Shown: positions 21,210 to 32,496, numbered from the stretch's first letter. The stretch: DNA of 64,000 bases from Bacteroidota bacterium (GCA_947453415.1 CANGGG010000002.1:1-64000), one strand, 5' to 3'. Numbers and translations are program-made. The notes: generated from the sequence alone by a model not told the origin.

Positions 21210-22553
21210 TTATTTGAATAATTCAACTGCATCAAATAAAGTTCCAGGAGCTGGAGTATTTGGATTTGAATTGATTTCTGATTGAGGATATAAGAATCTT
21301 CCAGGTAATGAAGTTCCATTATTGATAGGAATTCCAATTAAATTTTTAGTTCTTCTAATGTCATTAAATGCTTCAACTTGACCAAATAAAGAAACATATT
21401 TTTCAGTTAATATTTCTTTCAATAATTTAGCATTATCGCTTACTTGAGCATCAGTACTTAGGTAATCTGAATATAATCCAGGTCCAAATTTATCATCATT
21501 ATTTTTACGAGCTAAATTTAAATGATCTAAAGCTTTTGCATCATTGCTAGTTCTAGCATAACACTCCGCTAAAATTAATTCATTTTCATTGTTACCCACT
21601 AATTCAAAATTAGCTTGAGCATCAAAAATTCCACCATACATATTAGGATCAACTGGAGAATAATTATCTAGTAAAAAATAATAATCAAAACGAGCAGTTT
21701 CATCTGTTTTAGCATTTCTTTTGTTTTTAGTAGAAGCACTATCTAACAAAGCAAACATATGAGAACCCTCACAGCTCATGTAACCAGAACGGTTCCAATC
21801 TAAAAAGTCGTAATAAATATTCCAAGCACCAGGTGCAGCAGTCTCATGTTTGGCATAAAAATCATTTCCAGCTGAAACACCATCAGTAGCTGCGGCAATG
21901 GCACCTGCGTAATCTTTTTTATGTAACAAGGCTCTTGCTTTTAATGTATTAGCTACTTCTTTCCAAGTAAAACTACCAGCATATGCAGCTGCATATTTAT
22001 TAGAAGTTCCCACTCTAGCAATGGCAGAATCTAATAAGCCAATGCAATAAGTATAAACATCCGACATTTTATCATAAACAGGTGTATTAATTCCTTCAAC
22101 ACAAGCTTGACTTGAAGGAACATCGCCCCATAATGAAGAAGTAGTTAGTAGTAAATTAGCTTCAGTTATCATAGCTACACCTTCCAAAACTTTATCATTG
22201 ACAGTGATTGCTTTTGCTCTTACTAGTTTACATTGGCCTACGCCTTTAGAATAAAGTTCTTCCCAAGGAGAATTAAAATCACCAGATGTCATGTTGTATT
22301 GACCATAAGAAATGTACTGACGATCGTAACCAGTAAATTGACCTGCAAAAATACCAGCTAGTCTAGCTGCTTCACCCTCGTTAAGCATTACATTAGCTAA
22401 CTGAGCGCCAGTAATCATTAATTTTGGATCTGAGTCGCTAAACTCATTTGGATTAATTTTATTGATATCATTGATATCTTTATTACATGATGTAATAAAA
22501 AATAGGGGAGTAAAAAGTATTCCCGCTAATATATATTTTATTGTTTTTTTCAT
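21210..22553 (-). CDS. SusD/RagB family nutrient-binding lipoprotein (SusD-like)
   Basis: Lipoprotein signal FITSCNKDINDINKINPNEFS; EAFNDIRRTKNL and LAECYARTSNDAKALDHLNLAR motifs; adjacent to SusC. Confidence 0.9.
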   Translation of the reverse strand: MKKTIKYILAGILFTPLFFITSCNKDINDINKINPNEFSDSDPKLMITGAQLANVMLNEGEAARLAGIFAGQFTGYDRQYISYGQYNMTSGDFNSPWEELYSKGVGQCKLVRAKAITVNDKVLEGVAMITEANLLLTTSSLWGDVPSSQACVEGINTPVYDKMSDVYTYCIGLLDSAIARVGTSNKYAAAYAGSFTWKEVANTLKARALLHKKDYAGAIAAATDGVSAGNDFYAKHETAAPGAWNIYYDFLDWNRSGYMSCEGSHMFALLDSASTKNKRNAKTDETARFDYYFLLDNYSPVDPNMYGGIFDAQANFELVGNNENELILAECYARTSNDAKALDHLNLARKNNDDKFGPGLYSDYLSTDAQVSDNAKLLKEILTEKYVSLFGQVEAFNDIRRTKNLIGIPINNGTSLPGRFLYPQSEINSNPNTPAPGTLFDAVELFK

Positions 22554-22565
22554 GATTGTATTTTT

Positions 22566-25500
22566 TTAGAAATTTAATTTTAAACTAAAAATAAATGATT
22601 TAGTACCAGGGTTTGTAAAGTAATCTAAACCTCTGCCATTAGATGTACCAGTTAAATTTAATTCAGGATCTACACCAGGGAATTCAGTCCATAACTTTAA
22701 GTTTCTACCTGTAAATCCTACGCTTGCGCCAGGGATATGAAGTTTGCTTAACACTGCTTTAGGCAATTTATAATTAACGCTTAATTCACGTAATCTGAAC
22801 CAAGAAGCATCTCTAATATAATCTTGTGAAACTGAACCAAATCCTCCACCTAAACCAGTGTACCAGCTTTCATCAAGTAATACTTTTCCTCCACCATAGT
22901 CAGCAATGTTTCCTCTAATAGTATAACTACCATCAGTATTTGCAGTAGCAAGTTGGCTAATAGTTTGCCCTCTATAGTTTTTAATAGTAGCGGCTTCATC
23001 GGCAGTAACAGTAACTTCATTGGCAGTTTCAGGAGTAACCCCAAAATTATTTAACACACCATAAGTACCAGCCCACATTTGTCCACCTTGAGAAGTTTCA
23101 AATAAAATATTTACATCAAAACCTTTCCAAGAAATAACACTTCCAATTCCAGCACGGTATTTAGCATTTGGATCGCCCAAAACACCTTCGGTAGCAGCAG
23201 CTTTTTTGAAGCCATTGCCATCAAGTGCAAAAGAACCATCAGCATTTGTTTCCCATTTACCACCCCAGAAAACGCCTAATGCTTGTCCGGCAACAGCTCT
23301 AGATGAAGTTCCTGTGAAACCAGCTAAGAAAATAGAATTTACGCCACTAATATCGTCTACATTGTTTTTATTTGAACTTACATTTCCATAAACGCTTAAA
23401 GTTAATTTTGAATTATCAATAACTTTAAAGTTCAATTCAGCTTCCCATCCTCTATTAGAAATTGTTGCAGCATTATCCCATTTACTAGTAAACCCAGATG
23501 ATGCAGGAACATCAACAGCAAAAATGGCACCTGTAGTTTTGTTTTGATAATAAGTAGCTGATAAACCAATTCTGTTTTTCAAGAATTTTAAATCAGTTCC
23601 AATTTCAAATTCTGTTTTTTGCTCAGGTTTAATATTTGGATTTCCTTGAATTGAACTTCTATAAATAGAACCTCCAAATTGAGAACCGTCTAAAGTTTCG
23701 CCCCAACCTGATGCTGATGAAGAATTAATATAATTAGTATTCCAAATATAAGCGGGTGGCTCTACACCAACTAATCCAGCCGAAGCTCTTAATTTACCAT
23801 AACTTAAAACCTTATTGTTTTGAAGAATGTCTTTGGTAAATTCATAGGCTAAAGTAGCACTTGGATAATAAAATCTGCCTTTAAAAGTACTTGCTGCTTC
23901 TGAAGCTGCAGTTAATTGTAAAAACACTTTATCTTGATAATCGATATCAGCTATACCATAAACTCTATTATTTTCTAAGTTTTCAACGCTGTTAAATGGA
24001 TTCATATTAGCGGTGGTATAATTAATAAAAGCATTTCTATCTTGATTATTCAAAATAAATTGGCTAGCAGAACCACCAATAGTATAATAACTGCGGTTAG
24101 TATATAAAAATCCAACTGTAGTATTAACATTTAAATCCTTATTAACTTCAAAAGAATTTTTGTTATAAGCGTGGAAACTAATTTCACTTTGTTTTAAAAA
24201 CTGATCAGTAAATGCACCATTTGCATTACTTGAGGCAGACAAATAAGGGAAATAAGTAATACGTCTATCGTTTGAAATATCGTATCCAGTTCTAACTGTT
24301 AAAATTGATTTCTTAGCCCATTCCCAACTTGCTTCAGGAGTAATAATTACACGTGTTACATCGCTAGTATTTGTTTGTTTGTTCAAAGTCCAACCTGGAT
24401 TATTATAAGTTGGTGCTGCACTTCCCATATAATTGCGGTATCCTCTATGTGAATTAAATACAGGAATTCCCGCTGCATTATAGTAGGTACCAATATAATC
24501 GGTATTATTAAAATCGGGAGCAGTTCTTAAATATCCTAAATATAATCCATCTAAGTTTGAACCTTGTTGAATTCTATTAGAGAATATTTTTGATAAAAAA
24601 GTATTCAATGAAAATTTAAATTTATCATTTAAATTGTGAGTATAGTTTAAACGGCCAGTTGTTCTTCTGTAATCAGAATTTCCATTTAAAATACCTTGTT
24701 GGTTCCAATCAGACAAATTAAAATAGATAGCACTTTTTTCGTTACCAGATGAAATAGAAATATTGTTATTATAAGTTACACCTGTTCTAAATACTTGATC
24801 TCTGTTTGCATTATTATATACTTGATTATCACCTTTTTTAAGAATTGGATTGTATACATTTCCGTTTTCAGCTACAAATTTTGCCCCATTTAAATTTAAA
24901 GAATCAGCTCCTGAACGTAAAGCAATTTTATCGCCCCAACTTCCACCAGCATTAGCTTTCCATTTTCCGCCAGTACCTTGTCCATAAGTACTTTGTTTTT
25001 CATATTCTTTATTAATAAAATCAAGCGCTAAAGAAGAGCTAACTTCTACATTAATATTGTTCTTTTTGCTACTTCTTTTACCTTTTTTAGTAGTAACAAT
25101 AATAACACCATTAGAAGCTCTTGTTCCCCAAACAGCAGCAGCAGCAGCACCTTTAAGCACTTCTACATTTGCAATGTCTTCTGGGTTAATGTCATTTAAA
25201 CGTGATTGCTGAACCACACCGTCAGTTCCACCACCAATACTTGAATTACTCATAGGCACCCCATCTATAACAATGAGAGGTTGCAAATTACCAGTAATGG
25301 TACTTTGTCCTCTAATTTGAATGAATGCACCAGCACCAGGGTCACCAGAATTTTTGGTAATTGCTAAGTTTGAAACTTTACCCGACAAACCTTGGATTAC
25401 TCCAGATTCACCAGATGAAGCAACTGATTTTCCTTGAATTTGAGAAGTGGAATAACCAATTTTACGCAAACTTTTTTGTTCGCCAATGGCAGTAACCCTT

Positions 25501-25820
25501 ACTTCATCAAGCATTAATGGATCTTTTACAAGAGTAATGTTTAAACCAGTAGTAGGTGAATTTTGGTCTATAACAATTTCTTTAACTGTCATACCCAAAA
25601 AGCGGATTTTCAAAGTAGCTCCAGCTTCAGGAATATTTATACTGAATTTACCATTTTCATCGGTGGTAGTTCCAGTAGTAGATCCTTTAACGGCTACTGT
25701 AGCGCCAATAATTGGTTCGCTACCATCAGTCACAAGGCCTGTTACAGTCCTATTTTGTGACCAAACTGTAAGTATGGAAATCATCCACACAAACAAAAAA
25801 CTTAACAATTTTCTCTTCAT
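22566..25820 (-). CDS. SusC/RagA family TonB-linked outer-membrane protein
   Basis: Carboxypeptidase-like regulatory N-domain, plug (SGLSGKVSNLAI..VLKGAAAAAVWGTRASNGVIIVTTKKG), C-terminal barrel strand FIFSLKLNF. Confidence 0.95.
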   Translation of the reverse strand: MKRKLLSFLFVWMISILTVWSQNRTVTGLVTDGSEPIIGATVAVKGSTTGTTTDENGKFSINIPEAGATLKIRFLGMTVKEIVIDQNSPTTGLNITLVKDPLMLDEVRVTAIGEQKSLRKIGYSTSQIQGKSVASSGESGVIQGLSGKVSNLAITKNSGDPGAGAFIQIRGQSTITGNLQPLIVIDGVPMSNSSIGGGTDGVVQQSRLNDINPEDIANVEVLKGAAAAAVWGTRASNGVIIVTTKKGKRSSKKNNINVEVSSSLALDFINKEYEKQSTYGQGTGGKWKANAGGSWGDKIALRSGADSLNLNGAKFVAENGNVYNPILKKGDNQVYNNANRDQVFRTGVTYNNNISISSGNEKSAIYFNLSDWNQQGILNGNSDYRRTTGRLNYTHNLNDKFKFSLNTFLSKIFSNRIQQGSNLDGLYLGYLRTAPDFNNTDYIGTYYNAAGIPVFNSHRGYRNYMGSAAPTYNNPGWTLNKQTNTSDVTRVIITPEASWEWAKKSILTVRTGYDISNDRRITYFPYLSASSNANGAFTDQFLKQSEISFHAYNKNSFEVNKDLNVNTTVGFLYTNRSYYTIGGSASQFILNNQDRNAFINYTTANMNPFNSVENLENNRVYGIADIDYQDKVFLQLTAASEAASTFKGRFYYPSATLAYEFTKDILQNNKVLSYGKLRASAGLVGVEPPAYIWNTNYINSSSASGWGETLDGSQFGGSIYRSSIQGNPNIKPEQKTEFEIGTDLKFLKNRIGLSATYYQNKTTGAIFAVDVPASSGFTSKWDNAATISNRGWEAELNFKVIDNSKLTLSVYGNVSSNKNNVDDISGVNSIFLAGFTGTSSRAVAGQALGVFWGGKWETNADGSFALDGNGFKKAAATEGVLGDPNAKYRAGIGSVISWKGFDVNILFETSQGGQMWAGTYGVLNNFGVTPETANEVTVTADEAATIKNYRGQTISQLATANTDGSYTIRGNIADYGGGKVLLDESWYTGLGGGFGSVSQDYIRDASWFRLRELSVNYKLPKAVLSKLHIPGASVGFTGRNLKLWTEFPGVDPELNLTGTSNGRGLDYFTNPGTKSFIFSLKLNF

Positions 25821-26264
25821 ATTTTTTTAAATTATCAAGATTCAAATTGGAAAGTTTTATACATAAAAACAAATAAAATAACATTTAACATTTAAAATAT
25901 TTGATTTTTAGATAATTAAATAATCCACTTTTCCACTTATCATAAAAACATCGCTCAAAAATCAAGATTTTTAGCACCCTCCATTTTGACCAAAGCCTTT
26001 TTTTTATATAAATTTTATCATAAGTTTTTAATGTTTAATAATAACATAATATTTCATTTTTTTCGAACTACTTAATCAGGCGTACTTTAGTATAAATATT
26101 TCTGCATTTTTAATTGATAATATCTTTCTTTTTTATGTAAATTTTATCAAGTATTATTTTTTTATAAAATATGAAAAATTGTTTCAAACATTGTATTTGC
26201 TTAACATTGTAATCTTTATAATTAAGTTTATAAGATTATTACAAAAATAATTTAACGTAGAATC

Positions 26265-26564
26265 ATGATCGAATTTGCCAATAAGTTAGAAGATTACCGA
26301 AACCAACTTTCACATTTAGACAATAAAATTATTGAATTATTGAACCAAAGGGCTTTGATATCGAAAGAAATTGGAATTTTAAAAACAAATAATAAAATTG
26401 AAATTTATCAAAATGATTTTTGGGAAAAAGCGCAACGTGTTAGAAGTAAAACCATTGAATCTACTATTTTAAATAGTGTAATATCGAATCAAATTTTTGA
26501 TTTAATACACCAACAATCATTGCTTATTCAAGAAGACATTTTAAAACAAAAAAATGGGAAATAA
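26265..26564 (+). CDS. Chorismate mutase (AroQ type)
   Basis: EDYRNQLSHLDNKIIELLNQRALISKEIGILKTNNKIEIYQNDFWEKAQRVRSK, the standard AroQ helix. Confidence 0.85.
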   Translation: MIEFANKLEDYRNQLSHLDNKIIELLNQRALISKEIGILKTNNKIEIYQNDFWEKAQRVRSKTIESTILNSVISNQIFDLIHQQSLLIQEDILKQKNGK

Positions 26565-26586
26565 TTTTGAGTGAATTTAAGTTTAG

Positions 26587-28020
26587 TTAAAAATACATTT
26601 TACAAACAAATATTCCTGCAATTACGCAAACAAAATCTACCAAAAGCATGATGCTTAAAGTGTAGCGACTGTCCTTTATATTTACCGATCCAAAATACAA
26701 TGCAACTACATAAAAAGTAGTTTCGGCAGCGCCTTGAAACAAGCAAGACAATTGGCCTGTAAGGCTATCAGGGCCATAAGTTTTCATGGCATCTAGCATA
26801 AATCCACGGGAACCACCAGCACTAAATGGGCGCATAATAGCAACTGGAATGGCATTGATAATTTGAGGATCAACTTTAAAAATATTCATCACAGAAGTAA
26901 TTCCTCCCATTACAATATTCATTAATCCTGAATTGCGAAAAATACTCAATGCCACTAACATGGCAATCATATAGGGCAACACCCTAACGCCTGTAGTAAA
27001 TCCATCTTTAGCACCGTTTACAAACGAGTCGAAAATATTGGTATTATTAGATTTAAAAACTTTTTCGTGCAAAATTCCGTAGCCAATAATTCCTAAAATG
27101 ATAAATAATAAAACGGCATTACTTAAGTTTCCTGTAAAATGAAATTTTTCAATTCCATCTAATTTATTTACATAAAATAATACCAAACCAATTAATGCAC
27201 TTACGGCAGTTACAAATCCTAAAACCACTAAGTTTATCAAATTAATTCTTTGCTTTATACTCACAAATATGAGTGCTGCCAAGGTTCCTACAAATGAAGT
27301 AATAATGGTTGGAAGCATAATATCGGAAGGATTGGTAGCATTTTGCGCAGCTCTATAACCTATAATAGAAGTTGGAATTAAAGTTAAGCCTGCTGCATGC
27401 AAACACAAAAACATAATTTGACTATTGGAGGCTTTCTCCTTATCGGTATTTACATCCTGCATGCTTTCCATGGCTTTTAGACCAAAAGGTGTAGCCGCAT
27501 TATCTAATCCTAAAAAATTAGCAGCAAAATTCATCGTCATAAATCCATAGGCAGCATGTCCCTTTGGCAATTCTGGAAAAATACGCGCAAAGAAAGGTGT
27601 TAATACTTTTGCCAATTTTGTAATAGCATTGGAGTCGTTTAACAGATGTAATAAACCACAGAAAAAAGTAAGGTAACCAATAAGTGGTAACCAAATATCA
27701 ATGATGGTATTTTTACAAGTAACAAATATGCCATCGGCCGATTGTTTGCCTTTGCAAACTTCTACAATTCCATTGTCTAATAACCTGTATACAGTATCGT
27801 TTTGGGTAAATCCAGTTGCTTTATTCAACACCATATTTGCATACAAAATAGAATCACTATTTTGAAAATAAGTAGCTTGATGCTCCGCAATTACTAAGGC
27901 ATCGTTTTGCTTTCCGTTAACCATTTGGCCAAGGTTATAAAGCTGATTGCTGCCAAGCATATAAAAAATAAATAGGATGCTTAACGCAATGATATAAGAC
28001 CAAAATCTGCTTAATGCCAT
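26587..28020 (-). CDS. SpmA/SpmB-fusion nucleoside recognition domain membrane protein
   Basis: Two Gate/nucleoside-recognition domains: GYLTFFCGLLHLLNDS..NFAANFLGLDNAATPFGLKAMESMQ and MRPFSAGGSRGFMLDAMKTYGPDS..GAAETTFYVVALYFG. Confidence 0.85.
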   Translation of the reverse strand: MALSRFWSYIIALSILFIFYMLGSNQLYNLGQMVNGKQNDALVIAEHQATYFQNSDSILYANMVLNKATGFTQNDTVYRLLDNGIVEVCKGKQSADGIFVTCKNTIIDIWLPLIGYLTFFCGLLHLLNDSNAITKLAKVLTPFFARIFPELPKGHAAYGFMTMNFAANFLGLDNAATPFGLKAMESMQDVNTDKEKASNSQIMFLCLHAAGLTLIPTSIIGYRAAQNATNPSDIMLPTIITSFVGTLAALIFVSIKQRINLINLVVLGFVTAVSALIGLVLFYVNKLDGIEKFHFTGNLSNAVLLFIILGIIGYGILHEKVFKSNNTNIFDSFVNGAKDGFTTGVRVLPYMIAMLVALSIFRNSGLMNIVMGGITSVMNIFKVDPQIINAIPVAIMRPFSAGGSRGFMLDAMKTYGPDSLTGQLSCLFQGAAETTFYVVALYFGSVNIKDSRYTLSIMLLVDFVCVIAGIFVCKMYF

Positions 28021-28146
28021 ATGTGATTTATGATTTTTGAAATGTGATTTTTGATTGAAATAAAGCCGAATGATAGATTTTTTATTTTAAATATCTAAAA
28101 TCTTTTATTCAACAAATGTGATTTATGCTTAAATAAGTATTTGAAA

Positions 28147-29928
28147 TTATTCAATTTTATTTACCTTCAATTTATTTCGGTAGCTTGAAAAAATACTTGA
28201 TTTTGATACAAAACCAACATATTTACCATTTTTAATTACGGGTAAATTCCATGCACCTGTTTCATCAAAAAGTTTCATTACATTTTCCATGCTTTCATCA
28301 GCAATAATAACTGCTGGTGGAATTGACATTAAATCACTTATAAATACTTGGTCGTAAAGTTCCGTTCTAAACATTATTTCTCTAATATTATCCAAAAGAA
28401 TTACGCCAAGAAGCCTGTATTCATTATCTATTACAGGGAAAATATTGCGTTTTGACTTAGCAATTAACTCCACCATATTCCCCAAACTATCTGTTGAATA
28501 AATAGGTTGAAAATTGGTTTCAATTAAGTTAGAAGTGGAGATGGTGGCCAATATATTTTGGTCTTTATCGTTTGTAAAAACATCGCCACTCATGGCCAAT
28601 TTTTTCAAATCCATTGAATAAGGTTCAAAGTATTTTGAAATGGCAAAACTGATGGAAGAAACAATCATTAGCGGAATCATTAAATTATAGCCACCAGTAA
28701 TTTCAGCAATCAAAAATATAGCCGTTAAAGGCGCGTGATAAATTCCACTTAAAATTCCTGCCATACCTACTAAAGTAAAATTGCTTATTGGTAAATTTGT
28801 TAAATTGAGCAGGTTTAAAACTTTTGAAAAAAAGTATCCTAAATAGGCTCCAACAAATAACGAAGGCGCAAAATTTCCACCATTTCCTCCGCTTCCCAAA
28901 GTAATGGCGGTAGCTATTGATTTTACAAAAATCAACATACCAACTGCTGCCAAAACCAACCATTCATTGTTTTGATAATTGTGAAAAATACTGCCATCCA
29001 AAATGTTTTTTGGTTGTAACATCGACAAAGATTTGATACTTTGATAACCCTCACCAAACAAAGAAGGAAATATAAAAATTAAACCTGCTAATAATATTCC
29101 ACCAATTACAACGTTTAAATAAACTTTACTTTTTCTTCTACTAAAAAGCGTTTCTATTTTTGAAAAAGTGCGGGAATGATAAACAGAAATTAAGCCCGCA
29201 AATATTCCAAGTATTATATAAAAAGGAACATTGTTATAGTCAAATGGTTGCTGAAGTTGAAATGATAAAAGTATATCATCTTGCAAAATGATTTTAGAAA
29301 TTAAAGCGCCAGTTGCCGCAGCAATAATGAGTGGAGTAAATGCTGAAATACTTATATCAACCAAAAGTACTTCTAAGGCAAATAATACACCTGCAATTGG
29401 AGCGTTAAAAGTGGCTCCAATTCCTGCTGCTATTCCACAAGCTAAAAGTAAAGTTCGTTCATTATAACTTAGTTTATATGTTTTTGCATAATTACTTCCA
29501 AAAGCCGCACCTGTAATTACTATTGGCGCTTCTAGTCCTGCCGATCCTCCAAAGCCAACCGTTAATGAACTTGTTAATATTTGAGCAAACATTTGCTCTT
29601 TGGGCATAAAACTCGATTTTTTTGCTATTCCATAATGAATGTGTGAAAGTCCTTTTTCGAGTTTTCCTTTTAGTATTTTTTTTACAATCCAAACTGTTAA
29701 AAATATACCAATTATTGGTAAAAAAAGGAATAAATATTTATAGTTTCCTAAGTCTTTATAAGTTGCAATTTGATAAATAAAATGAACAGCTGTTTTTAAA
29801 ATAATGGCTGCTAAACCAACAGTAAGACCAACTAGTACACTCGATAAAAGTATAAATTGTTTGGCGGTTAGTCTACTTTGAATCCATTTTATTACAGATT
29901 GTAATTTTTGAACAAGTGTAAATTTCAT
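28147..29928 (-). CDS. ClC-family chloride channel/transporter with C-terminal CBS pair
   Basis: GFGGSAGLEAPIVITGAAFGS, GSGGNGGNFAPSLFVGAYLG, then two CBS domains (FPVIDNEYRLLGVILLDNIRE; NLPVIKNGKYVGFVSKSSIF). Confidence 0.9.
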   Translation of the reverse strand: MKFTLVQKLQSVIKWIQSRLTAKQFILLSSVLVGLTVGLAAIILKTAVHFIYQIATYKDLGNYKYLFLFLPIIGIFLTVWIVKKILKGKLEKGLSHIHYGIAKKSSFMPKEQMFAQILTSSLTVGFGGSAGLEAPIVITGAAFGSNYAKTYKLSYNERTLLLACGIAAGIGATFNAPIAGVLFALEVLLVDISISAFTPLIIAAATGALISKIILQDDILLSFQLQQPFDYNNVPFYIILGIFAGLISVYHSRTFSKIETLFSRRKSKVYLNVVIGGILLAGLIFIFPSLFGEGYQSIKSLSMLQPKNILDGSIFHNYQNNEWLVLAAVGMLIFVKSIATAITLGSGGNGGNFAPSLFVGAYLGYFFSKVLNLLNLTNLPISNFTLVGMAGILSGIYHAPLTAIFLIAEITGGYNLMIPLMIVSSISFAISKYFEPYSMDLKKLAMSGDVFTNDKDQNILATISTSNLIETNFQPIYSTDSLGNMVELIAKSKRNIFPVIDNEYRLLGVILLDNIREIMFRTELYDQVFISDLMSIPPAVIIADESMENVMKLFDETGAWNLPVIKNGKYVGFVSKSSIFSSYRNKLKVNKIE

Positions 29929-29944
29929 GTTTTTTTCTGTTTAT

Positions 29945-29979
29945 CAGACCTAAAAGGTTTTAAAAACCTGTCAGGTCTT
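29945..29979. repeat. Palindromic intergenic element
   Basis: CAGACCTaaaaggttttaaaaacctgtCAGGTCTTTG; nested inverted repeat just after the minus-strand stop at 29986. Confidence 0.5.
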
Positions 29980-29985
29980 TGTTAT

Positions 29986-32496
29986 CTAAAACTTCATTTG
30001 TAACCTCACATTCAGTCTGCGAGATGTTAAATAGTTTGGAACTGCCCAAGTTTGTGCAGTGGCATCTTGCAGCCAAGTGTAACTGATGGTATTGTCAACG
30101 CCTAACATATTAAATACTTCCACAGCAATATTTGCATATTTGATATTTTTTTTAAAGAAAGTATTTCTTTGTTTTGGTTTTAAATTGTGGGCTATTAAAT
30201 CTTTTGTAAAACCAATATCAACCCTGCGGTAACTAGGCATGGTATTAATGTCGTTATACCTATTATGGTCAGGAATTCCAAATGGAAAACCACTTCCATA
30301 AACTAACATTAAGTTTACTTTATAACTTGGGTTGTTTGGAAAATAATCTTGAAATAATATGGCAAATTGTAATGCTTGATTGGTTAAACGAGGAATGAAT
30401 CTTTCAGTTTCTAAAACTCCCGCTTTTGTGTATTGACCACTAATTATTTCTTGTGTGTTCATTAAACTTAAACTTGCCCAACTTTCAGTTCCACGAACAA
30501 ATTCTCCATTTACCCTTAAGTCTATACCAGTTGCGTATCCACGTGATATATTTTCGGCAAAATAACGTATGCGAACATTGTCAATTTCATAAGGAATGAG
30601 GTTACTTAAATCTTTATAATAAGCTTCTGCAGTAAATTTAAATGGTCGGTTCCAAGCTTTAAAATTCATTTCAGCACCTAATACATAATGAATAGATTTT
30701 TGCGATTTTATATTGGGATTTAACTTGCCATCAAAGCCACGTAATTCTCTATAAAAAGGTGTTTGATAATACCAACCATAAGATGCTTTTATAATCCAAT
30801 TTTTGCGCATTTTACTGCTCCAATTTGAATCTGTTTTATTGGTTTCAAATATTTGTTTATTGTGTTTTTTGTTGGGTTCAAATGAAAACTGAAACCTAGG
30901 ACTAATTACATTTTCATTGGTAAAACTCCACCAATTACTTCGTATTCCATAAGTTAAAACCATGTTGTTTTGGCTGTTTAAAACCCGAGTATTTTGAACA
31001 TAAGCATTCAGTCTAAATGTATTTAATGAAATACTGGTTCTTAAATAATCCAGTAAGGTTAAATTACCATTTGAATCCAAAGTAGGTTGCGCAAAACCCG
31101 CGCTATCTCTATAATTCCATTCCTTTAATTTGTCGTTTATATTTTCAGTTTGAACAAATGTACCCCATTGAATATTGTTTTTCCCTTTGTTATAACTTCC
31201 TCTATGACCAATGTTTATAACAGTTGCTTCTATTCCATTTCTGGCATTATTGATAAAATAACCAACTCCTTTTAACGATTTTGCCCTTCCAAAATTTGCA
31301 CTTCCTTGATCTGTTTCTAATTCGCTTAAACGGTATGCACCTTCTATGGTAAAAAGTTCGTTTTCATTGCTGTAAAACATGGAGCTTATCAATTTCAATT
31401 GTAACCTACGGGTTGGATTATAAACCAAACTTGCGGCTGTAGTTGTGGTTCTATATTCCATTAAATCAGCGCCATCAAAATATACATTTAATTGCAAAGC
31501 TTGTTTCACTGTACCAAAAGTAGTTTGCCTATCGGTTGGCACTAAAAAATACCTATTTTGAGCATAACTGCTCAATATACTAAAACTTAAATCAGAACGA
31601 AGATGATAAGTTAATAAAGCTTGAACATCGGTAAATGATGGCTGATAATCGCCTTTGGTATCTAAGGTTGAAACAACATATTTATTACTCCAATACCTTG
31701 CGCCAATTAAATAGGTAAATCGCAAATTTTTACTTGCACCTTCAGTTGATGCTTGAACACCTAACAAACCAACATTTAGGGAAGATGCCGTCTTTTTAGG
31801 ATCTTTATATTTAATGTCTAAAACAGAACTCATTTTATCGCCATATTTGGCTTCAAATCCTCCTGCACTAAATTTTATACTTTTTACTAAATCAGAATGA
31901 ATAAAACTTAATCCTTCTTGTTGCCCACTTCTGGGTAAAAATGGCCTGTAAATTTCAATATCATTTACGTAAACCAAGTTTTCGTCAAAGTTCCCACCAC
32001 GCACATTATACTGAGCGCTCAATTCATTATTGGATGAAACACCTGGTAATGTTTTTAAAATTTGTTCCACCCCAGGAATTGGAGTTGGATTTATACTTAA
32101 TTGTTTTGCATCAATGGTAAATGAACTGATTTGTTCCCTGTATCTTTCTTCTTTTATTTCAACAGGACCTAATACTAATCCAATATTTAAGTTTACATTT
32201 AACTCATATTTTTCCTTTGGTTTCAATGCCGGAATGTCAAAATTTTCACCCTTACTTCCAAAATAGTTAAAGCGTAATTTTATTGCATTGTTTGCATTTA
32301 CAGTTATTTTATAATAACCATTTTCATCCGTTAAGCCAACAATATTTTCATTGATAACCGATACTGTAACGCCATCCATTAATTGGCCCAAACTATCGCG
32401 AACCAAACCACTAATACTTGCTTTTTCGTTTTGGGCTATTGCAAAATTATTTGCACCAATTAAAAGCAATAAAAAACAAAAGAATCTTTGCATCAA
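29986..32496 (-). CDS. TonB-dependent receptor with N-terminal carboxypeptidase-regulatory-like domain
   Basis: ASISGLVRDSLGQLMDGVTVSV; plug VEQILKTLPGVSSNNELSAQYNVRGGNFDENLVYVNDIEIYRP; C-terminal LTSRRLNVRLQMKF. Confidence 0.92.
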   Translation of the reverse strand: MMQRFFCFLLLLIGANNFAIAQNEKASISGLVRDSLGQLMDGVTVSVINENIVGLTDENGYYKITVNANNAIKLRFNYFGSKGENFDIPALKPKEKYELNVNLNIGLVLGPVEIKEERYREQISSFTIDAKQLSINPTPIPGVEQILKTLPGVSSNNELSAQYNVRGGNFDENLVYVNDIEIYRPFLPRSGQQEGLSFIHSDLVKSIKFSAGGFEAKYGDKMSSVLDIKYKDPKKTASSLNVGLLGVQASTEGASKNLRFTYLIGARYWSNKYVVSTLDTKGDYQPSFTDVQALLTYHLRSDLSFSILSSYAQNRYFLVPTDRQTTFGTVKQALQLNVYFDGADLMEYRTTTTAASLVYNPTRRLQLKLISSMFYSNENELFTIEGAYRLSELETDQGSANFGRAKSLKGVGYFINNARNGIEATVINIGHRGSYNKGKNNIQWGTFVQTENINDKLKEWNYRDSAGFAQPTLDSNGNLTLLDYLRTSISLNTFRLNAYVQNTRVLNSQNNMVLTYGIRSNWWSFTNENVISPRFQFSFEPNKKHNKQIFETNKTDSNWSSKMRKNWIIKASYGWYYQTPFYRELRGFDGKLNPNIKSQKSIHYVLGAEMNFKAWNRPFKFTAEAYYKDLSNLIPYEIDNVRIRYFAENISRGYATGIDLRVNGEFVRGTESWASLSLMNTQEIISGQYTKAGVLETERFIPRLTNQALQFAILFQDYFPNNPSYKVNLMLVYGSGFPFGIPDHNRYNDINTMPSYRRVDIGFTKDLIAHNLKPKQRNTFFKKNIKYANIAVEVFNMLGVDNTISYTWLQDATAQTWAVPNYLTSRRLNVRLQMKF

